Shown: positions 1-8,356 of the stretch, piece by piece
Numbering within the stretch: the first letter of the stretch is position 1
Layout: each line of letters opens with the position of its first letter
Origin: JBAXLO01 sp037134755
GTDB taxonomy: Bacteria > Bacteroidota > Bacteroidia > Bacteroidales > JACABE01
Reading direction: 5' to 3'
Assembly (NCBI GenBank): GCA_037134755.1
Contig: JBAXLO010000018.1
Location: 1 to 34,621 of the forward strand
DNA length: 34,621 nucleotides
Program-made: the position numbers and the translations under genes
Notes under the pieces: generated by a model
The model's input: the letters and a program-made list of their open reading frames with translations, nothing else
Databases searched by the model: none
What the model was told of the DNA's origin: nothing

Positions 1-342
1 GAAGGTGATAAAAAAAAAGGTAAAAGGATTTTTAAGCCTGTTGCGGCTTCTCACAAAGTGTTTTGTTTTGATTATGGTTCTATAAAAATATTAAAATCAA
101 ATTCAATAATCTGGCATAAATATGAATTATCAGAGGATGAATTAAAATCAGTTATTTTTTATTTTAAAGCAAAACCGGAATATTATAGAGAATTTTTTAC
201 TGGGCATTATTTAAATTTTGATAAATTTCAAGATCGCTTATTAGCTTTGAGAAAAGAGTTGGAAGACTCTATTGAGCATAATAAACATCTTCTAAAAAGA
301 AAACAATGGATTATAGATTATTTTGATAACATAACTATTTAA
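1..342 (+). CDS. Unknown protein, 3' end only
   Basis: The frame is open from the first base of the window to a TAA at 340-342, so this is the last 113 codons of a gene that begins outside. A GTG at 58 could be read as a start, but the frame continues upstream with a Lys-rich stretch, so a truncated gene is more likely. The C-terminal half is charged and probably helical, with Leu, Lys and Glu-rich segments that could form a coiled coil. I recognise no family. The gap to the next gene is 383 bases, so it is probably not co-transcribed with it. Confidence 0.6.
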   Translation, partial: EGDKKKGKRIFKPVAASHKVFCFDYGSIKILKSNSIIWHKYELSEDELKSVIFYFKAKPEYYREFFTGHYLNFDKFQDRLLALRKELEDSIEHNKHLLKRKQWIIDYFDNITI

Positions 343-573
343 AAGATAAAAACTTTACATCCCTTAAAGCAAAGCATCCTTGTCCCCTTCTAATTTAGCC
401 ATAGCATTAAGCTACAACAAATAAGAAGATTGATTATAGCAATGCCGCTAATAAAATTATTACACAAAAAACGCACTACAAATAGATCATCGCTATGTGA
501 CTTAAAAACAGCATTGAAGAAACCTTTTTATTGAAAAAAACAACAATGTTTTAAGCGCTCTCTTTTTAGATTT

Positions 574-592
574 GTGAGCTTGTTGAACGAAC
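574..592. repeat. Fragment of dispersed GAGCTTGT-TCGAAC repeat
   Basis: The reverse complement reads GTTCGTTCAACAAGCTCAC, which closely resembles GTTCGACAAGCTCACGG inside hsdM (about 21108-21124) and partly resembles segments at 12742-12766 and 12824-12846. Short palindromic elements of this type are common between Bacteroidota genes. The rest of 343-725 holds only a likely promoter (611-638); I saw no ORF or RNA gene in it. Confidence 0.4.
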
Positions 593-610
593 TTTAATAA
601 TTAATTTTAT

Positions 611-638
611 TTTGGTTTAAATATAAAGAGTATTTTTG
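611..638 (+). promoter_or_regulatory. Bacteroidota-type promoter for the MBOAT gene
   Basis: TATTTTTG at 631-638 fits the TAnnTTTG -7 element and TTTG at 611-614 fits the -33 element. The 16-base gap is a little shorter than the usual 17-23. Transcription would start near 645, about 80 bases before the MBOAT start codon at 726. Confidence 0.45.
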
Positions 639-725
639 CACAATAATATTTATAAATATCAGATGAAACTGATTTGGCTAAACTGTGAAAACAAATAAGA
701 ATTAAAATTAGAATAAACAGTCAAT

Positions 726-2174
726 ATGCTTTTTAACTCATTAAACTTTGCAATATTCTTACCTATAGTATTTCTACTTTACTGGATTGCAACAAAAGGG
801 AATTTAAAACTACAAAACATTTTACTCCTTATTTCAAGCTATTTTTTTTATGCTTGTTGGGACTGGCGCTTTATGTTTTTACTTATCTTTTCAACCCTAT
901 TAGACTACTTTACAGGTATTAAAATATATGAATCCACAATAAAGAAAAAGAAAATATTTTGGTTGTGGCTTAGTATAGTTATCAACTTAGGTTTTCTAGG
1001 AGTTTTTAAATACTACAATTTTTTTGCTTCTTCCTTTGCTGATGGACTATCGCTATTAGGATTTAAAGCAAATTTTGGATCTCTACAAGTAATCTTACCA
1101 GTAGGTATTTCATTTTATACGTTTCATGGTTTATCCTATGTTATCGATCTTTATAAAAACAAAATAAAACCTGAAAGAAACTTTATTTACTATTCTGTTT
1201 TTGTTAGTTTTTTTCCTTTACTAGTAGCCGGTCCCATAGAAAGAGCAACGCATCTTTTACCTCAAATTCTTAAGAAAAGGGAGTTCGATTATTCAAAAGC
1301 CATTGATGGACTGCGACAAATATTGTGGGGTTTATTTAAGAAAATTGTAATAGCAGATAACTGTGCAGAATTTGCAAATGCAATTTTTAATAATTCAAGC
1401 CATTATTCAGGTAGTACTCTTGTGTTAGGTGCTTTGTTTTTTACATTCCAAATCTATTGTGATTTTTCAGGATACTCTGATATTGCATTAGGTACAGCAC
1501 GTTTATTTGGCATTGACCTTTTGCGAAACTTTGCTTTTCCATATTTCTCAAGAGACATTGCTGAATTTTGGAGACGTTGGCACATTTCTTTATCATCATG
1601 GTTTAAAGATTATCTCTACATTCCTTTAGGTGGCAGCAAAGGAGGGATTTGGATGAAGATACGCAATACCTTTATTATTTTTCTTGTAAGTGGTTTTTGG
1701 CACGGTGCTAATTGGACTTTCATAGCTTGGGGCTTTTTAAATGCTTTATATATAATGCCTTCAATTATTTTCAACACACATAGAAACAACCTTGACATTG
1801 TGGCAGGAGGAAAATATTTACCAACTATAAAAGAAGCTACATCTATATTCATTACATTTAGTTTAACCGTATTTGCCTGGATATTCTTTAGAGCAGCCAA
1901 TTTAACACTTGCATTTAGTTATATCTCTGAAATATTTTCTAGTACCTTGTTTAAAACACCACATTTCCCTAATACTGATAAAGCCATATTAATTATTTTT
2001 CTGACGGTATTGTTTTTAGTAGTTGAATGGCTTGGAAGAGAACAACAATATGCTATAGCTAAACTTGGATTAAAATGGCCAAAACTTCTTCGTTACTCTT
2101 TCTACTATATTATTATTCTAGCAATTGTTGTTTTTAAAGGAACTTCAAATCAATTCATATACTTTCAATTTTAA
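726..2174 (+). CDS. MBOAT family O-acyltransferase (AlgI-like)
   Basis: A 482-residue polytopic inner-membrane protein that would move acyl, probably acetyl, groups across the membrane for O-acetylation of an extracellular polysaccharide. It has the hallmark FWRRWHISLSSWFKDYLYIPLGG block from about residue 281 and the GFWHGANW block near residue 322, whose His is the conserved catalytic residue of the family. Length and hydrophobic profile match AlgI/PatA-type proteins. It lies 3 bases before an SGNH/AlgJ-like gene, the usual partner pairing, so the two are probably one operon. The polymer is not identifiable from sequence; a role in peptidoglycan or teichoic-like modification is less likely given the neighbouring glycosyltransferase and deacetylase. 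Confidence 0.93.
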   Translation: MLFNSLNFAIFLPIVFLLYWIATKGNLKLQNILLLISSYFFYACWDWRFMFLLIFSTLLDYFTGIKIYESTIKKKKIFWLWLSIVINLGFLGVFKYYNFFASSFADGLSLLGFKANFGSLQVILPVGISFYTFHGLSYVIDLYKNKIKPERNFIYYSVFVSFFPLLVAGPIERATHLLPQILKKREFDYSKAIDGLRQILWGLFKKIVIADNCAEFANAIFNNSSHYSGSTLVLGALFFTFQIYCDFSGYSDIALGTARLFGIDLLRNFAFPYFSRDIAEFWRRWHISLSSWFKDYLYIPLGGSKGGIWMKIRNTFIIFLVSGFWHGANWTFIAWGFLNALYIMPSIIFNTHRNNLDIVAGGKYLPTIKEATSIFITFSLTVFAWIFFRAANLTLAFSYISEIFSSTLFKTPHFPNTDKAILIIFLTVLFLVVEWLGREQQYAIAKLGLKWPKLLRYSFYYIIILAIVVFKGTSNQFIYFQF

Positions 2175-2177
2175 ATC

Positions 2178-3263
2178 ATGAGAGTTTTATTAAAGAAACT
2201 GTTTCTATTTACATTTATACCAGCTCTTTGTTGGGGTCTAATCGATGCAATACTCCCTATAACATTTTTTACTCATAGACACCATGAAGCTATTACCTTT
2301 CAATCTATAGTTCCGGCAAAAACTAAAATGTACCCTAATATATCATCATCAATGGATGCAGTTGGTGATTTAGCCTATTATACTAAATACGAAATCATAA
2401 AACATGAAACATGGAAGACAGACAAACTTGGATATAGAAATGATGAATTTATTGAAGATCCAGATATTTTATTTATAGGGGACTCATTTATTGAAGGAAG
2501 TAGTTTAAATCAAAATCAAACAATTTCTAATAATGTAAGCAAAAAGCTAAAACAAGTAAAAGTATACAACATGGCTCCCTGTAACTTCAATGAATTTATT
2601 AAATATCTTAAGATTGGAGTAATTAAAAAACCAAAACTCATTATTTTTTCTTCTGTTGAAAGAAACGTTCCTGATATGATAGCAAATCACATTTCAGAAA
2701 ACAACCCTGTTGAAAACTTACTAAATAATGCCTTTTCATTTAACAATATTAATATATATATCGACAAAGCACTTAAACTATATTCTGTTAATTGGATTAG
2801 AGCTCGTATAAATGGAACAAAAGGTATAGGAATTCAAAGTGGTATAAATCCAAATATGTTTTTTTATAAAGGTATTAATCAAAAATATAATCCGGAAGAT
2901 TTATCAAGTACTACAAAAGTACTATTAGCATATAAAAAATACTGCGATTCATTAGGAATATACTTTCTGTTTTTGCCTATTCCAAATAAGGAAACAGTAT
3001 ATTATGAATTGGTTCCTTTTGAAAAACAACCAAACTATTTATTAAGGTTAGATTCATTATTAAAAAATTCTAATATCCCTTCAATTAATACACTTAAAAT
3101 ATATAATGACTACAGAATATCAAATACAAAATTATTATATCATTTTGACGACACTCATTGGAATTCAAATGGGGTAGAAATAATATCTAATGAAATAATT
3201 AATAAATTAAACACAACTCCTCAACTTGACTGTTTTTCAAGCGAGTTTTTATTAAAAAAATAA
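2178..3263 (+). CDS. SGNH hydrolase-like / AlgJ-AlgX-type acetyltransferase partner
   Basis: 361 residues, with an N-terminal hydrophobic segment (about 5-30) that anchors or exports the protein. It carries a GDSF motif at 101-104 (nucleophile Ser103) and a distal DDTHWNSNG motif with Asp324 and His327, completing a Ser-Asp-His triad as in the AlgJ/AlgX/DHHW proteins that work with MBOAT acyltransferases. It starts 3 bases after the MBOAT gene, so translation is probably coupled. It would transfer or hydrolyse acetyl groups on sugars on the periplasmic side. Sequence outside the motifs is diverged, so transferase and esterase activity cannot be told apart here. Confidence 0.8.
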   Translation: MRVLLKKLFLFTFIPALCWGLIDAILPITFFTHRHHEAITFQSIVPAKTKMYPNISSSMDAVGDLAYYTKYEIIKHETWKTDKLGYRNDEFIEDPDILFIGDSFIEGSSLNQNQTISNNVSKKLKQVKVYNMAPCNFNEFIKYLKIGVIKKPKLIIFSSVERNVPDMIANHISENNPVENLLNNAFSFNNINIYIDKALKLYSVNWIRARINGTKGIGIQSGINPNMFFYKGINQKYNPEDLSSTTKVLLAYKKYCDSLGIYFLFLPIPNKETVYYELVPFEKQPNYLLRLDSLLKNSNIPSINTLKIYNDYRISNTKLLYHFDDTHWNSNGVEIISNEIINKLNTTPQLDCFSSEFLLKK

Positions 3264-3335
3264 TAAAACATAATGTTTAAAATAAATAATATGATTTGAA
3301 TTACCTAAAGTTAAAACTATTAAGAATTAATAATG

Positions 3336-3343
3336 TAATTTTG
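3336..3343 (+). promoter_or_regulatory. -7 promoter element before deacetylase gene
   Basis: TAATTTTG followed by CAG matches TAnnTTTG and lies 27 bases before the ATG at 3370. No clear TTTG sits at the expected -33 distance, so the call rests on the -7 box alone. Confidence 0.35.
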
Positions 3344-3369
3344 CAGAAATAAATAAAAAGAAGCTCACA

Positions 3370-4371
3370 ATGTCTATATCCTCTAACTTTAAACACCACA
3401 TTTTAAAAGTAATCTTAATTATTACATTTATAATTATAGCTAATTTATCACTTAACGCTCAAAATAGAATTAGTAATTATAAAATTTATTTCGCTGAAGG
3501 CAAATTAAATAGTAAAGATATTATAGTAATCAGAAAATATGAAAACTTTGGACAACAATACTATTTGGTAGTTACACCTGAAGATCTTGAAACACAAATC
3601 ATCCCTTCAAGTCAAATAAATGTAAAAACAATAAGTTGGCAACAAATACTTGTTAAATATAAGAATTCAGCTTATGTAAGGGCAATAGAGACAGCTCTTA
3701 ATCAGTCATTCTCAATTCAGAATTCAGGAATAACACATGGTTACCCCAAAGAAAAAGGAATTACATTAACAATAGATTTATGCCCTTCACATAAACCAAT
3801 GGATAGAGTTATTTTCACATCTCTGATTACTGAATTCAAGAAAATAGAAATGCCTGTTCCTATAGCATTATCAATTACCGGCAGGTTTATGTTAACACAT
3901 TCAGAAGACTTATACTGGCTTAAAAACCTTATTGATTCGTGCGAAATATCTGTTACTTGGATTAACCACACCTTTAACCATCATTTTAATCCAAAAAAAT
4001 TATTAAAAGATAATTTCATATTAGAGCCCGGCACTGATCTTAATTTCGAGATACTTGGAACCGAAATAGCTTTACTTCGCCATGGTTTTACACCTTCTGT
4101 TTTCTTTCGTTTCCCGGGATTAGTTTCTAAACACAATATAGTTGATAGTGTAACTGAATATGGACTAATACCAATTGGTAGTGATGCGTGGTTAGCAAAG
4201 GGACAACCAATTCATGTAGGAAGTATTATATTAATTCATGGCAATGGAAATGAACCATTAGGCATCAAAGATTTCATAAAATTATTACAAGAAGAAAAAA
4301 CATCTGTAATGAAAAAGGAATGGCTTTTGTATGATTTAAGAGAAAGCATAGAGAATGAATTTCAAGAGTAA
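3370..4371 (+). CDS. Secreted polysaccharide deacetylase (NodB homology)
   Basis: 333 residues with a clear signal peptide (hydrophobic core about 13-27, ending near SLNA). The NodB motifs appear in order: TIDLCPS with Asp136 (motif 1), HTFNHH with metal ligands His200 and His204 (motif 2), FRFPG with Arg248 (motif 3) and ILIHGN with His290 (motif 5). All the metal-binding and likely catalytic positions are therefore present. It would act in the periplasm or at the surface, removing N- or O-acetyl groups from a glycan. It follows an O-acetylation gene pair, so this locus may both add and remove acetyl groups. The first 110 residues precede the NodB domain and are of unknown function. A strong terminator overlaps its stop codon. 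Confidence 0.85.
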   Translation: MSISSNFKHHILKVILIITFIIIANLSLNAQNRISNYKIYFAEGKLNSKDIIVIRKYENFGQQYYLVVTPEDLETQIIPSSQINVKTISWQQILVKYKNSAYVRAIETALNQSFSIQNSGITHGYPKEKGITLTIDLCPSHKPMDRVIFTSLITEFKKIEMPVPIALSITGRFMLTHSEDLYWLKNLIDSCEISVTWINHTFNHHFNPKKLLKDNFILEPGTDLNFEILGTEIALLRHGFTPSVFFRFPGLVSKHNIVDSVTEYGLIPIGSDAWLAKGQPIHVGSIILIHGNGNEPLGIKDFIKLLQEEKTSVMKKEWLLYDLRESIENEFQE

Positions 4372-4395
4372 AAAGCTTTTGCTTATTACTTTTTT
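4367..4395 (+). terminator. Intrinsic terminator after deacetylase gene
   Basis: AGTAAAAAGC pairs with GCTTATTACT across a TTTT loop (one A-A mismatch in ten pairs) and is followed by TTTTT. The hairpin begins at the stop codon itself. Confidence 0.75.
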
Positions 4396-4437
4396 GCATT
4401 TAATTAATTTATTTAAACATGAGAACTAATTTCTTCT

Positions 4438-4445
4438 TATCTTTG
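4438..4445 (+). promoter_or_regulatory. -7 promoter element before ZIP transporter gene
   Basis: TATCTTTG matches TAnnTTTG, 19 bases before the start codon at 4465, so the leader would be very short. It directly follows the terminator at 4367-4395, which supports a new transcription unit. No convincing -33 box. Confidence 0.45.
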
Positions 4446-4464
4446 CATTACATATTCAAACAAA

Positions 4465-5229
4465 ATGGATAAATTTATTATTTACTTTTTTCTTATCATA
4501 ACAGTTTTAGCAAGTGGCTATTCACTAATTCTGTTTAAGGTAGAAAACAAAAGATTACTTAAACTTTTGTTAGCATTTAGTGGTGCTTTTCTTTTAGCTA
4601 TAAGTTTTCTAAATCTTGTTCCTGAGATTTATAAATCTCAAGATAAGACAAATATAAATATTGGATTGTATGTACTTCTGGGATTTGTTTTACAACTATT
4701 CTTAGAATTACTGACAAAAGGTGTTGAACATGGGCACTCCCATTCACATACTCATGAGCACGAACATGAACACAAACATGAAGAAGTACTTCATGTTGCC
4801 CCTTTAGGATTAATGATAGGTATTTGCATTCATTCATTTTTAGAAGGAATGCCTATTGTTGAAAAATTTGACCCTGCTGTACAACACTCACTTGCTATTG
4901 GCATTGTCATTCATAACATCCCTATATCTTTTGTATTAATGAGTTTGTTTTTAGCTTCAGGCATGAGCAAAACCAAGTCATTTCTTTTGTTAGGTATCTT
5001 CGCTTTAATGACACCTTTAGGTTCAATATTAAGTAATTTCCTCAGCCAATCATTTATAAACTCTACAACTATTTATTTTGATGTTATTATGGGAGTTGTT
5101 GTAGGTATATTTCTCCATGTTTCTACCTCAATACTTTACGAAACATCTGAAGATCATCAATACAATCGTCAAAAATTCTTTACAGTAATAATAGGGATAA
5201 TTATTGCGTTATTAGTTCCTTTGCACTAA
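4465..5229 (+). CDS. ZIP family divalent metal transporter
   Basis: 254 residues with about eight hydrophobic segments. A His-rich cytoplasmic loop (about 89-106, alternating His with Gly, Ser or Glu) precedes the paired signature helices HSFLEGMP (123-130) and HNIPISFV (150-157), which carry the ZIP metal-site His residues. This fits zinc or iron uptake across the inner membrane. The next gene begins 3 bases after its stop, so it may be co-transcribed with the glycosyltransferase, though no functional link is obvious. Substrate metal cannot be assigned from sequence. Confidence 0.9.
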   Translation: MDKFIIYFFLIITVLASGYSLILFKVENKRLLKLLLAFSGAFLLAISFLNLVPEIYKSQDKTNINIGLYVLLGFVLQLFLELLTKGVEHGHSHSHTHEHEHEHKHEEVLHVAPLGLMIGICIHSFLEGMPIVEKFDPAVQHSLAIGIVIHNIPISFVLMSLFLASGMSKTKSFLLLGIFALMTPLGSILSNFLSQSFINSTTIYFDVIMGVVVGIFLHVSTSILYETSEDHQYNRQKFFTVIIGIIIALLVPLH

Positions 5230-5232
5230 GCT

Positions 5233-7191
5233 ATGAAACTATCAGTAATTATTGTTAACTATAATGTAGAGCATTTTCTGGAGCAATGTTTGCTTTCTGT
5301 TTACGAAGCATGTAAGAGCATTTCTTCCGAAGTTTTTGTTGTTGATAATAATTCAGTTGATGGTTCTATAAAGATGCTTAAAGAGAAGTTTCCTTCTATT
5401 ATTCTTATAGAAAATAAAGATAATAGAGGGTTCTCAAAAGCAAATAATCAAGCTATAAGTATTGCTAAAGGTGAGTATGTTTTATTACTAAATCCTGACA
5501 CTATTGTTGAAGCTGACACTTTTAGTAAGGTTATCAACTATATGGATATTAATCCTGAAGCAGGTGGTTTGGGTGTCAAGATGATTGATGGTAAAGGAAA
5601 CTTTCTTCCTGAAAGTAAAAGAGGTCTCCCCACTCCTACTGTTGCTTTTTACAAAATATTTGGATTGGCTGCATTGTTTCCTAAGTCAAAGACATTTGGT
5701 AAATATCACTTAGGTTTTCTCGATAAAGATAAAACACATGAAGTTGAAATACTTTCCGGTGCATTTATGTTGATTCGAAAATCAGTTCTTGATAAAATTG
5801 GCAATCTCGATGAAGACTTTTTTATGTATGGTGAAGACATTGATCTTTCATACAGAATCATTAAAGCAGGTTATAAAAACATCTATTATCCACTAACACG
5901 GATAATTCATTATAAGGGAGAAAGCACACGTAAAAGTAGTGTTAATTACGTGTTTACATTTTATAATGCAATGATTATTTTTGCTCGTAAACACTTCTCT
6001 CAAAAGAATGCACAACTTTTTTCAACACTAATTAATATTGCTATTTATTTAAGAGCTTTCCTTTCGGTTTTGAGAAGATTTTTAAATAAAATCATATTAC
6101 CTCTAATTGACTTTGGAACAATTTGGTTAGGTATATATCTTATTAAGAATTATTGGTCACATTATGTGCTTTCCGGTGACGTTGAGTATTATCCAAAAGA
6201 ATATATATTAATAGTTGTACCTATATATATAATAGTATGGTTATTTAGTTTTTACTTTACAGGAGGTTACGAACGTCCCCATAAATTAAGTAAGATATTT
6301 CAAGGAATTAGTATTGGTACTGTTACTATATTAGTTATTTATGCTTTACTAAGTACACCTTTCCGTTTTTCAAGAGCTATTATTCTTTTAGGAGCTGTTT
6401 GGAGTATTATTATTATGATTTTAATGAGAATAATGCTTCATTTTAGTACTATTAAAGATTTTAAATTAGGTGAGAATATTAATAAACGATTTATAATTGT
6501 TGGTGACGATGATGAAGCCGAAAGAGTTGCAGATTTATTACGCAAAACTAATATTAATCCCTCCTTCATAGGACTTATTAACATTAACGATACCTGGAAT
6601 AATACTAACTTTATAGGTTCTGTTAATCAGATAAAAGATATTATTGAAATTTATAAGATTGATGAAGTAATCTTTTGTGCTAAAAGTATTTCTGCATCTG
6701 ATATCATTAGTAAGATGTCAGAGCTTAATAATATGACTATCGAATACAAAATTGCTCCTCCTGAAAGTTTATTCCTTATAGGTAGCAATACTATTAACAC
6801 TTCAGCTGATCTTTATGTTATAGATATTAATGCAGTAAGTAAACCTAATAATAAGCGAAATAAACGTCTTTTTGATGTATTGGTTTCTTTAGTTTTAATA
6901 ATCTTTTCTCCAATAATGCTATTTATAGTCAAACGACCAATAATGTATATTAACAACATTATAAAGGTTCTTTTTGGTTTAAAAACGTATGTAGGTTATT
7001 ATTATAATGATATTGACATCAGTAAATTTCCTTTACTAAAGAAAGGAATATTAAATCCTGCCGATATGTTCTCGGACAAAGAACTTAATAAAGAAACACT
7101 TTACAAATTAAACCTTCTTTACTCTCGCGATTATAAACTCTCTAATGATTTAAAAATTCTTTTTAACAATCTACGTCAATTAGGCAGATAA
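5233..7191 (+). CDS. GT2 glycosyltransferase fused to a degenerate polyprenyl glycosylphosphotransferase-like membrane module
   Basis: 652 residues. Residues 1-240 are a GT-A family 2 domain: SVIIVNYN start, VVDNNSVDGS (36-45), the NPDT sugar-nucleotide/metal motif (87-90) and MYGEDIDLSYR near 198-208, as in rhamnosyltransferase-like enzymes. From about 275 come four or five membrane segments, then a Rossmann-like domain starting IIVGDDDEAE (421-430), then KRNKRLFDVLVSLVLIIF (541-558). The order membrane segments, Rossmann domain, RLFD helix is that of WbaP/WcaJ-type sugar-1-phosphate transferases. The final 90 residues, however, lack the conserved catalytic block expected of that family. It probably acts in exopolysaccharide or O-antigen assembly at the inner membrane. 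The GT2 part is secure; the meaning of the rest is inference. Confidence 0.82.
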   Translation: MKLSVIIVNYNVEHFLEQCLLSVYEACKSISSEVFVVDNNSVDGSIKMLKEKFPSIILIENKDNRGFSKANNQAISIAKGEYVLLLNPDTIVEADTFSKVINYMDINPEAGGLGVKMIDGKGNFLPESKRGLPTPTVAFYKIFGLAALFPKSKTFGKYHLGFLDKDKTHEVEILSGAFMLIRKSVLDKIGNLDEDFFMYGEDIDLSYRIIKAGYKNIYYPLTRIIHYKGESTRKSSVNYVFTFYNAMIIFARKHFSQKNAQLFSTLINIAIYLRAFLSVLRRFLNKIILPLIDFGTIWLGIYLIKNYWSHYVLSGDVEYYPKEYILIVVPIYIIVWLFSFYFTGGYERPHKLSKIFQGISIGTVTILVIYALLSTPFRFSRAIILLGAVWSIIIMILMRIMLHFSTIKDFKLGENINKRFIIVGDDDEAERVADLLRKTNINPSFIGLININDTWNNTNFIGSVNQIKDIIEIYKIDEVIFCAKSISASDIISKMSELNNMTIEYKIAPPESLFLIGSNTINTSADLYVIDINAVSKPNNKRNKRLFDVLVSLVLIIFSPIMLFIVKRPIMYINNIIKVLFGLKTYVGYYYNDIDISKFPLLKKGILNPADMFSDKELNKETLYKLNLLYSRDYKLSNDLKILFNNLRQLGR

Positions 7192-7213
7192 ATTAAGTTT
7201 TACAATGATTATC

Positions 7214-7320
7214 TGTTGAAATATTAAACACATGTATAATTTTAATACAATTTGCAATCATGCTGAATTTAAAACTTTTAAATAGCATCTTTCCCAATCG
7301 TGTTGAATTATTAAACACAT
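7214..7320 (+). promoter_or_regulatory. Two direct copies of a 20-bp dyad element (likely enhancer sites)
   Basis: TGTTGAAATATTAAACACAT at 7214-7233 and TGTTGAATTATTAAACACAT at 7301-7320 match at 19 of 20 positions, 87 bases apart. The second has dyad symmetry TGTTnAATnATTnAACA. Their centres lie about 170 and 82 bases upstream of the sigma-54-like promoter at 7391-7407, the normal range for activators of the NtrC class. A related half-copy, ATTATTAACACAT, occurs near 7417-7429. Confidence 0.65.
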
Positions 7321-7390
7321 TTATTATTTTTCATAAATAAAATTATTACAGTCCTCTCTATGATACTGTTAGTTATCACATTATTTATTA

Positions 7391-7407
7391 TTGGCATGAT
7401 AATTGAA
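7391..7407 (+). promoter_or_regulatory. Sigma-54 (-24/-12) promoter
   Basis: TTGGCATGATAATTGAA matches the TTGGCACGnnnnTTGCW consensus at all but two fixed positions, with the correct 10 bases between the GG and the -12 dinucleotide. The -12 element has GA in place of the usual GC, which could lower basal strength. Transcription would begin near 7418, about 25 bases before the ATG at 7443. Confidence 0.6.
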
Positions 7408-7442
7408 TACTAAAAATTATTAACACATAATAAATAGAAATC

Positions 7443-8132
7443 ATGGTAATATTAATTTTAATTGCATTCATAATCATAAGTATGGGAGTGGATGCTGCAA
7501 TAAAGTATAGCAGACAAAGAAAATTAAAAGTTCCTGCTCTTTCAACAACTCCTTTTAAAGTATTTAATGAAAATACAATATCAATTCCAAAAGGAATATA
7601 TTTTGATAAAACTCACACTTGGGCTTTTATGGAGAAGAGTGGAATGGTAAAAATAGGTTTAGATGATTTCCTTTTACATATAACCGGAAATTTAAATAAA
7701 TTAAATTTAAAAAACTCAGGTGACAGAGTTCAAAAAGGTGAAGCTTTATTATCTATTAATCAAAATGGGAAACAACTTACTATCTACTCCCCTATTTCCG
7801 GTACTGTTAAATATCAAAATGATGAACTTATTAAAAATCCATCATTAGTATATGCTTCTCCATTTAATGAAGGCTGGCTTTATATGATAGAACCTTCTAA
7901 CTGGTTAAGAGAAAATCAATTCATGTTTATGGCCGATAAATATATGGAATGGTTAAATTTTGAATTTTCAAGAGTTAAAGATTTCCTATCCACAATAGGA
8001 CAAATAAACAATTTAGAGCCTTCACTTATTATCCTTCAAGATGGTGGAGAACTTAAAGATAATGTTCTTGAAGATTTCGGACCAGAAGTATGGGATGATT
8101 TTCAAACAAAATTTATTAATATTTCTAAATAA
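7443..8132 (+). CDS. Membrane-anchored GcvH-like (lipoyl/biotinyl-fold) protein
   Basis: 229 residues. One N-terminal membrane segment (about 2-22) is followed by a glycine-cleavage H-protein-like domain (about 50-155): YFDKTHTW near residue 58, GDRVQKGEALLSI, then IYSPISGTV and GWLYMIEPSNW, each with a clear H-protein counterpart. At the position of the lipoylated Lys there is Gly109, with Lys110 one residue later, so normal lipoylation is doubtful. No other glycine cleavage genes are near. The last 70 residues are outside the H-protein fold. It sits behind a sigma-54-like promoter and just upstream of a haem-sensor kinase and sigma-54 activator, which suggests a regulated redox or stress role rather than glycine catabolism. 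Function is not known to me. Confidence 0.78.
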   Translation: MVILILIAFIIISMGVDAAIKYSRQRKLKVPALSTTPFKVFNENTISIPKGIYFDKTHTWAFMEKSGMVKIGLDDFLLHITGNLNKLNLKNSGDRVQKGEALLSINQNGKQLTIYSPISGTVKYQNDELIKNPSLVYASPFNEGWLYMIEPSNWLRENQFMFMADKYMEWLNFEFSRVKDFLSTIGQINNLEPSLIILQDGGELKDNVLEDFGPEVWDDFQTKFINISK

Positions 8133-8197
8133 ATGACAATTACAGGTTAATTTATATGTAGTTATCCAGTATCTCTTAACTATAATATTACAATAAT

Positions 8198-8230
8198 AAG
8201 CAATCTTTTTGAAAAAAGAGATTGCTTTTT
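8198..8230 (+). terminator. Intrinsic terminator after GcvH-like gene
   Basis: AAGCAATCT and AGATTGCTT form a 9-bp stem followed by a run of T. It separates the GcvH-like gene from the downstream kinase operon. Confidence 0.8.
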
Positions 8231-8324
8231 TAATTTTAAAAGTCTCCATTACATTATTATATTTGAAATAAAAATTAAATAAAATAAACAGTGAATATTT
8301 ATACATTTTAACCATAATTTATAT

Positions 8325-8332
8325 TAAATTTG
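8325..8332 (+). promoter_or_regulatory. -7 promoter element before sensor kinase gene
   Basis: TAAATTTG matches TAnnTTTG and lies 24 bases before the ATG at 8357, downstream of a terminator. No clear -33 box is visible. Confidence 0.4.
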
Positions 8333-8356
8333 TAGTTTATAAATAACTTATATATA

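Noticed and set aside
343..725. tRNA or small RNA gene in the first intergenic gap
   Set aside because: No cloverleaf, strong hairpin or terminator could be made out by eye.
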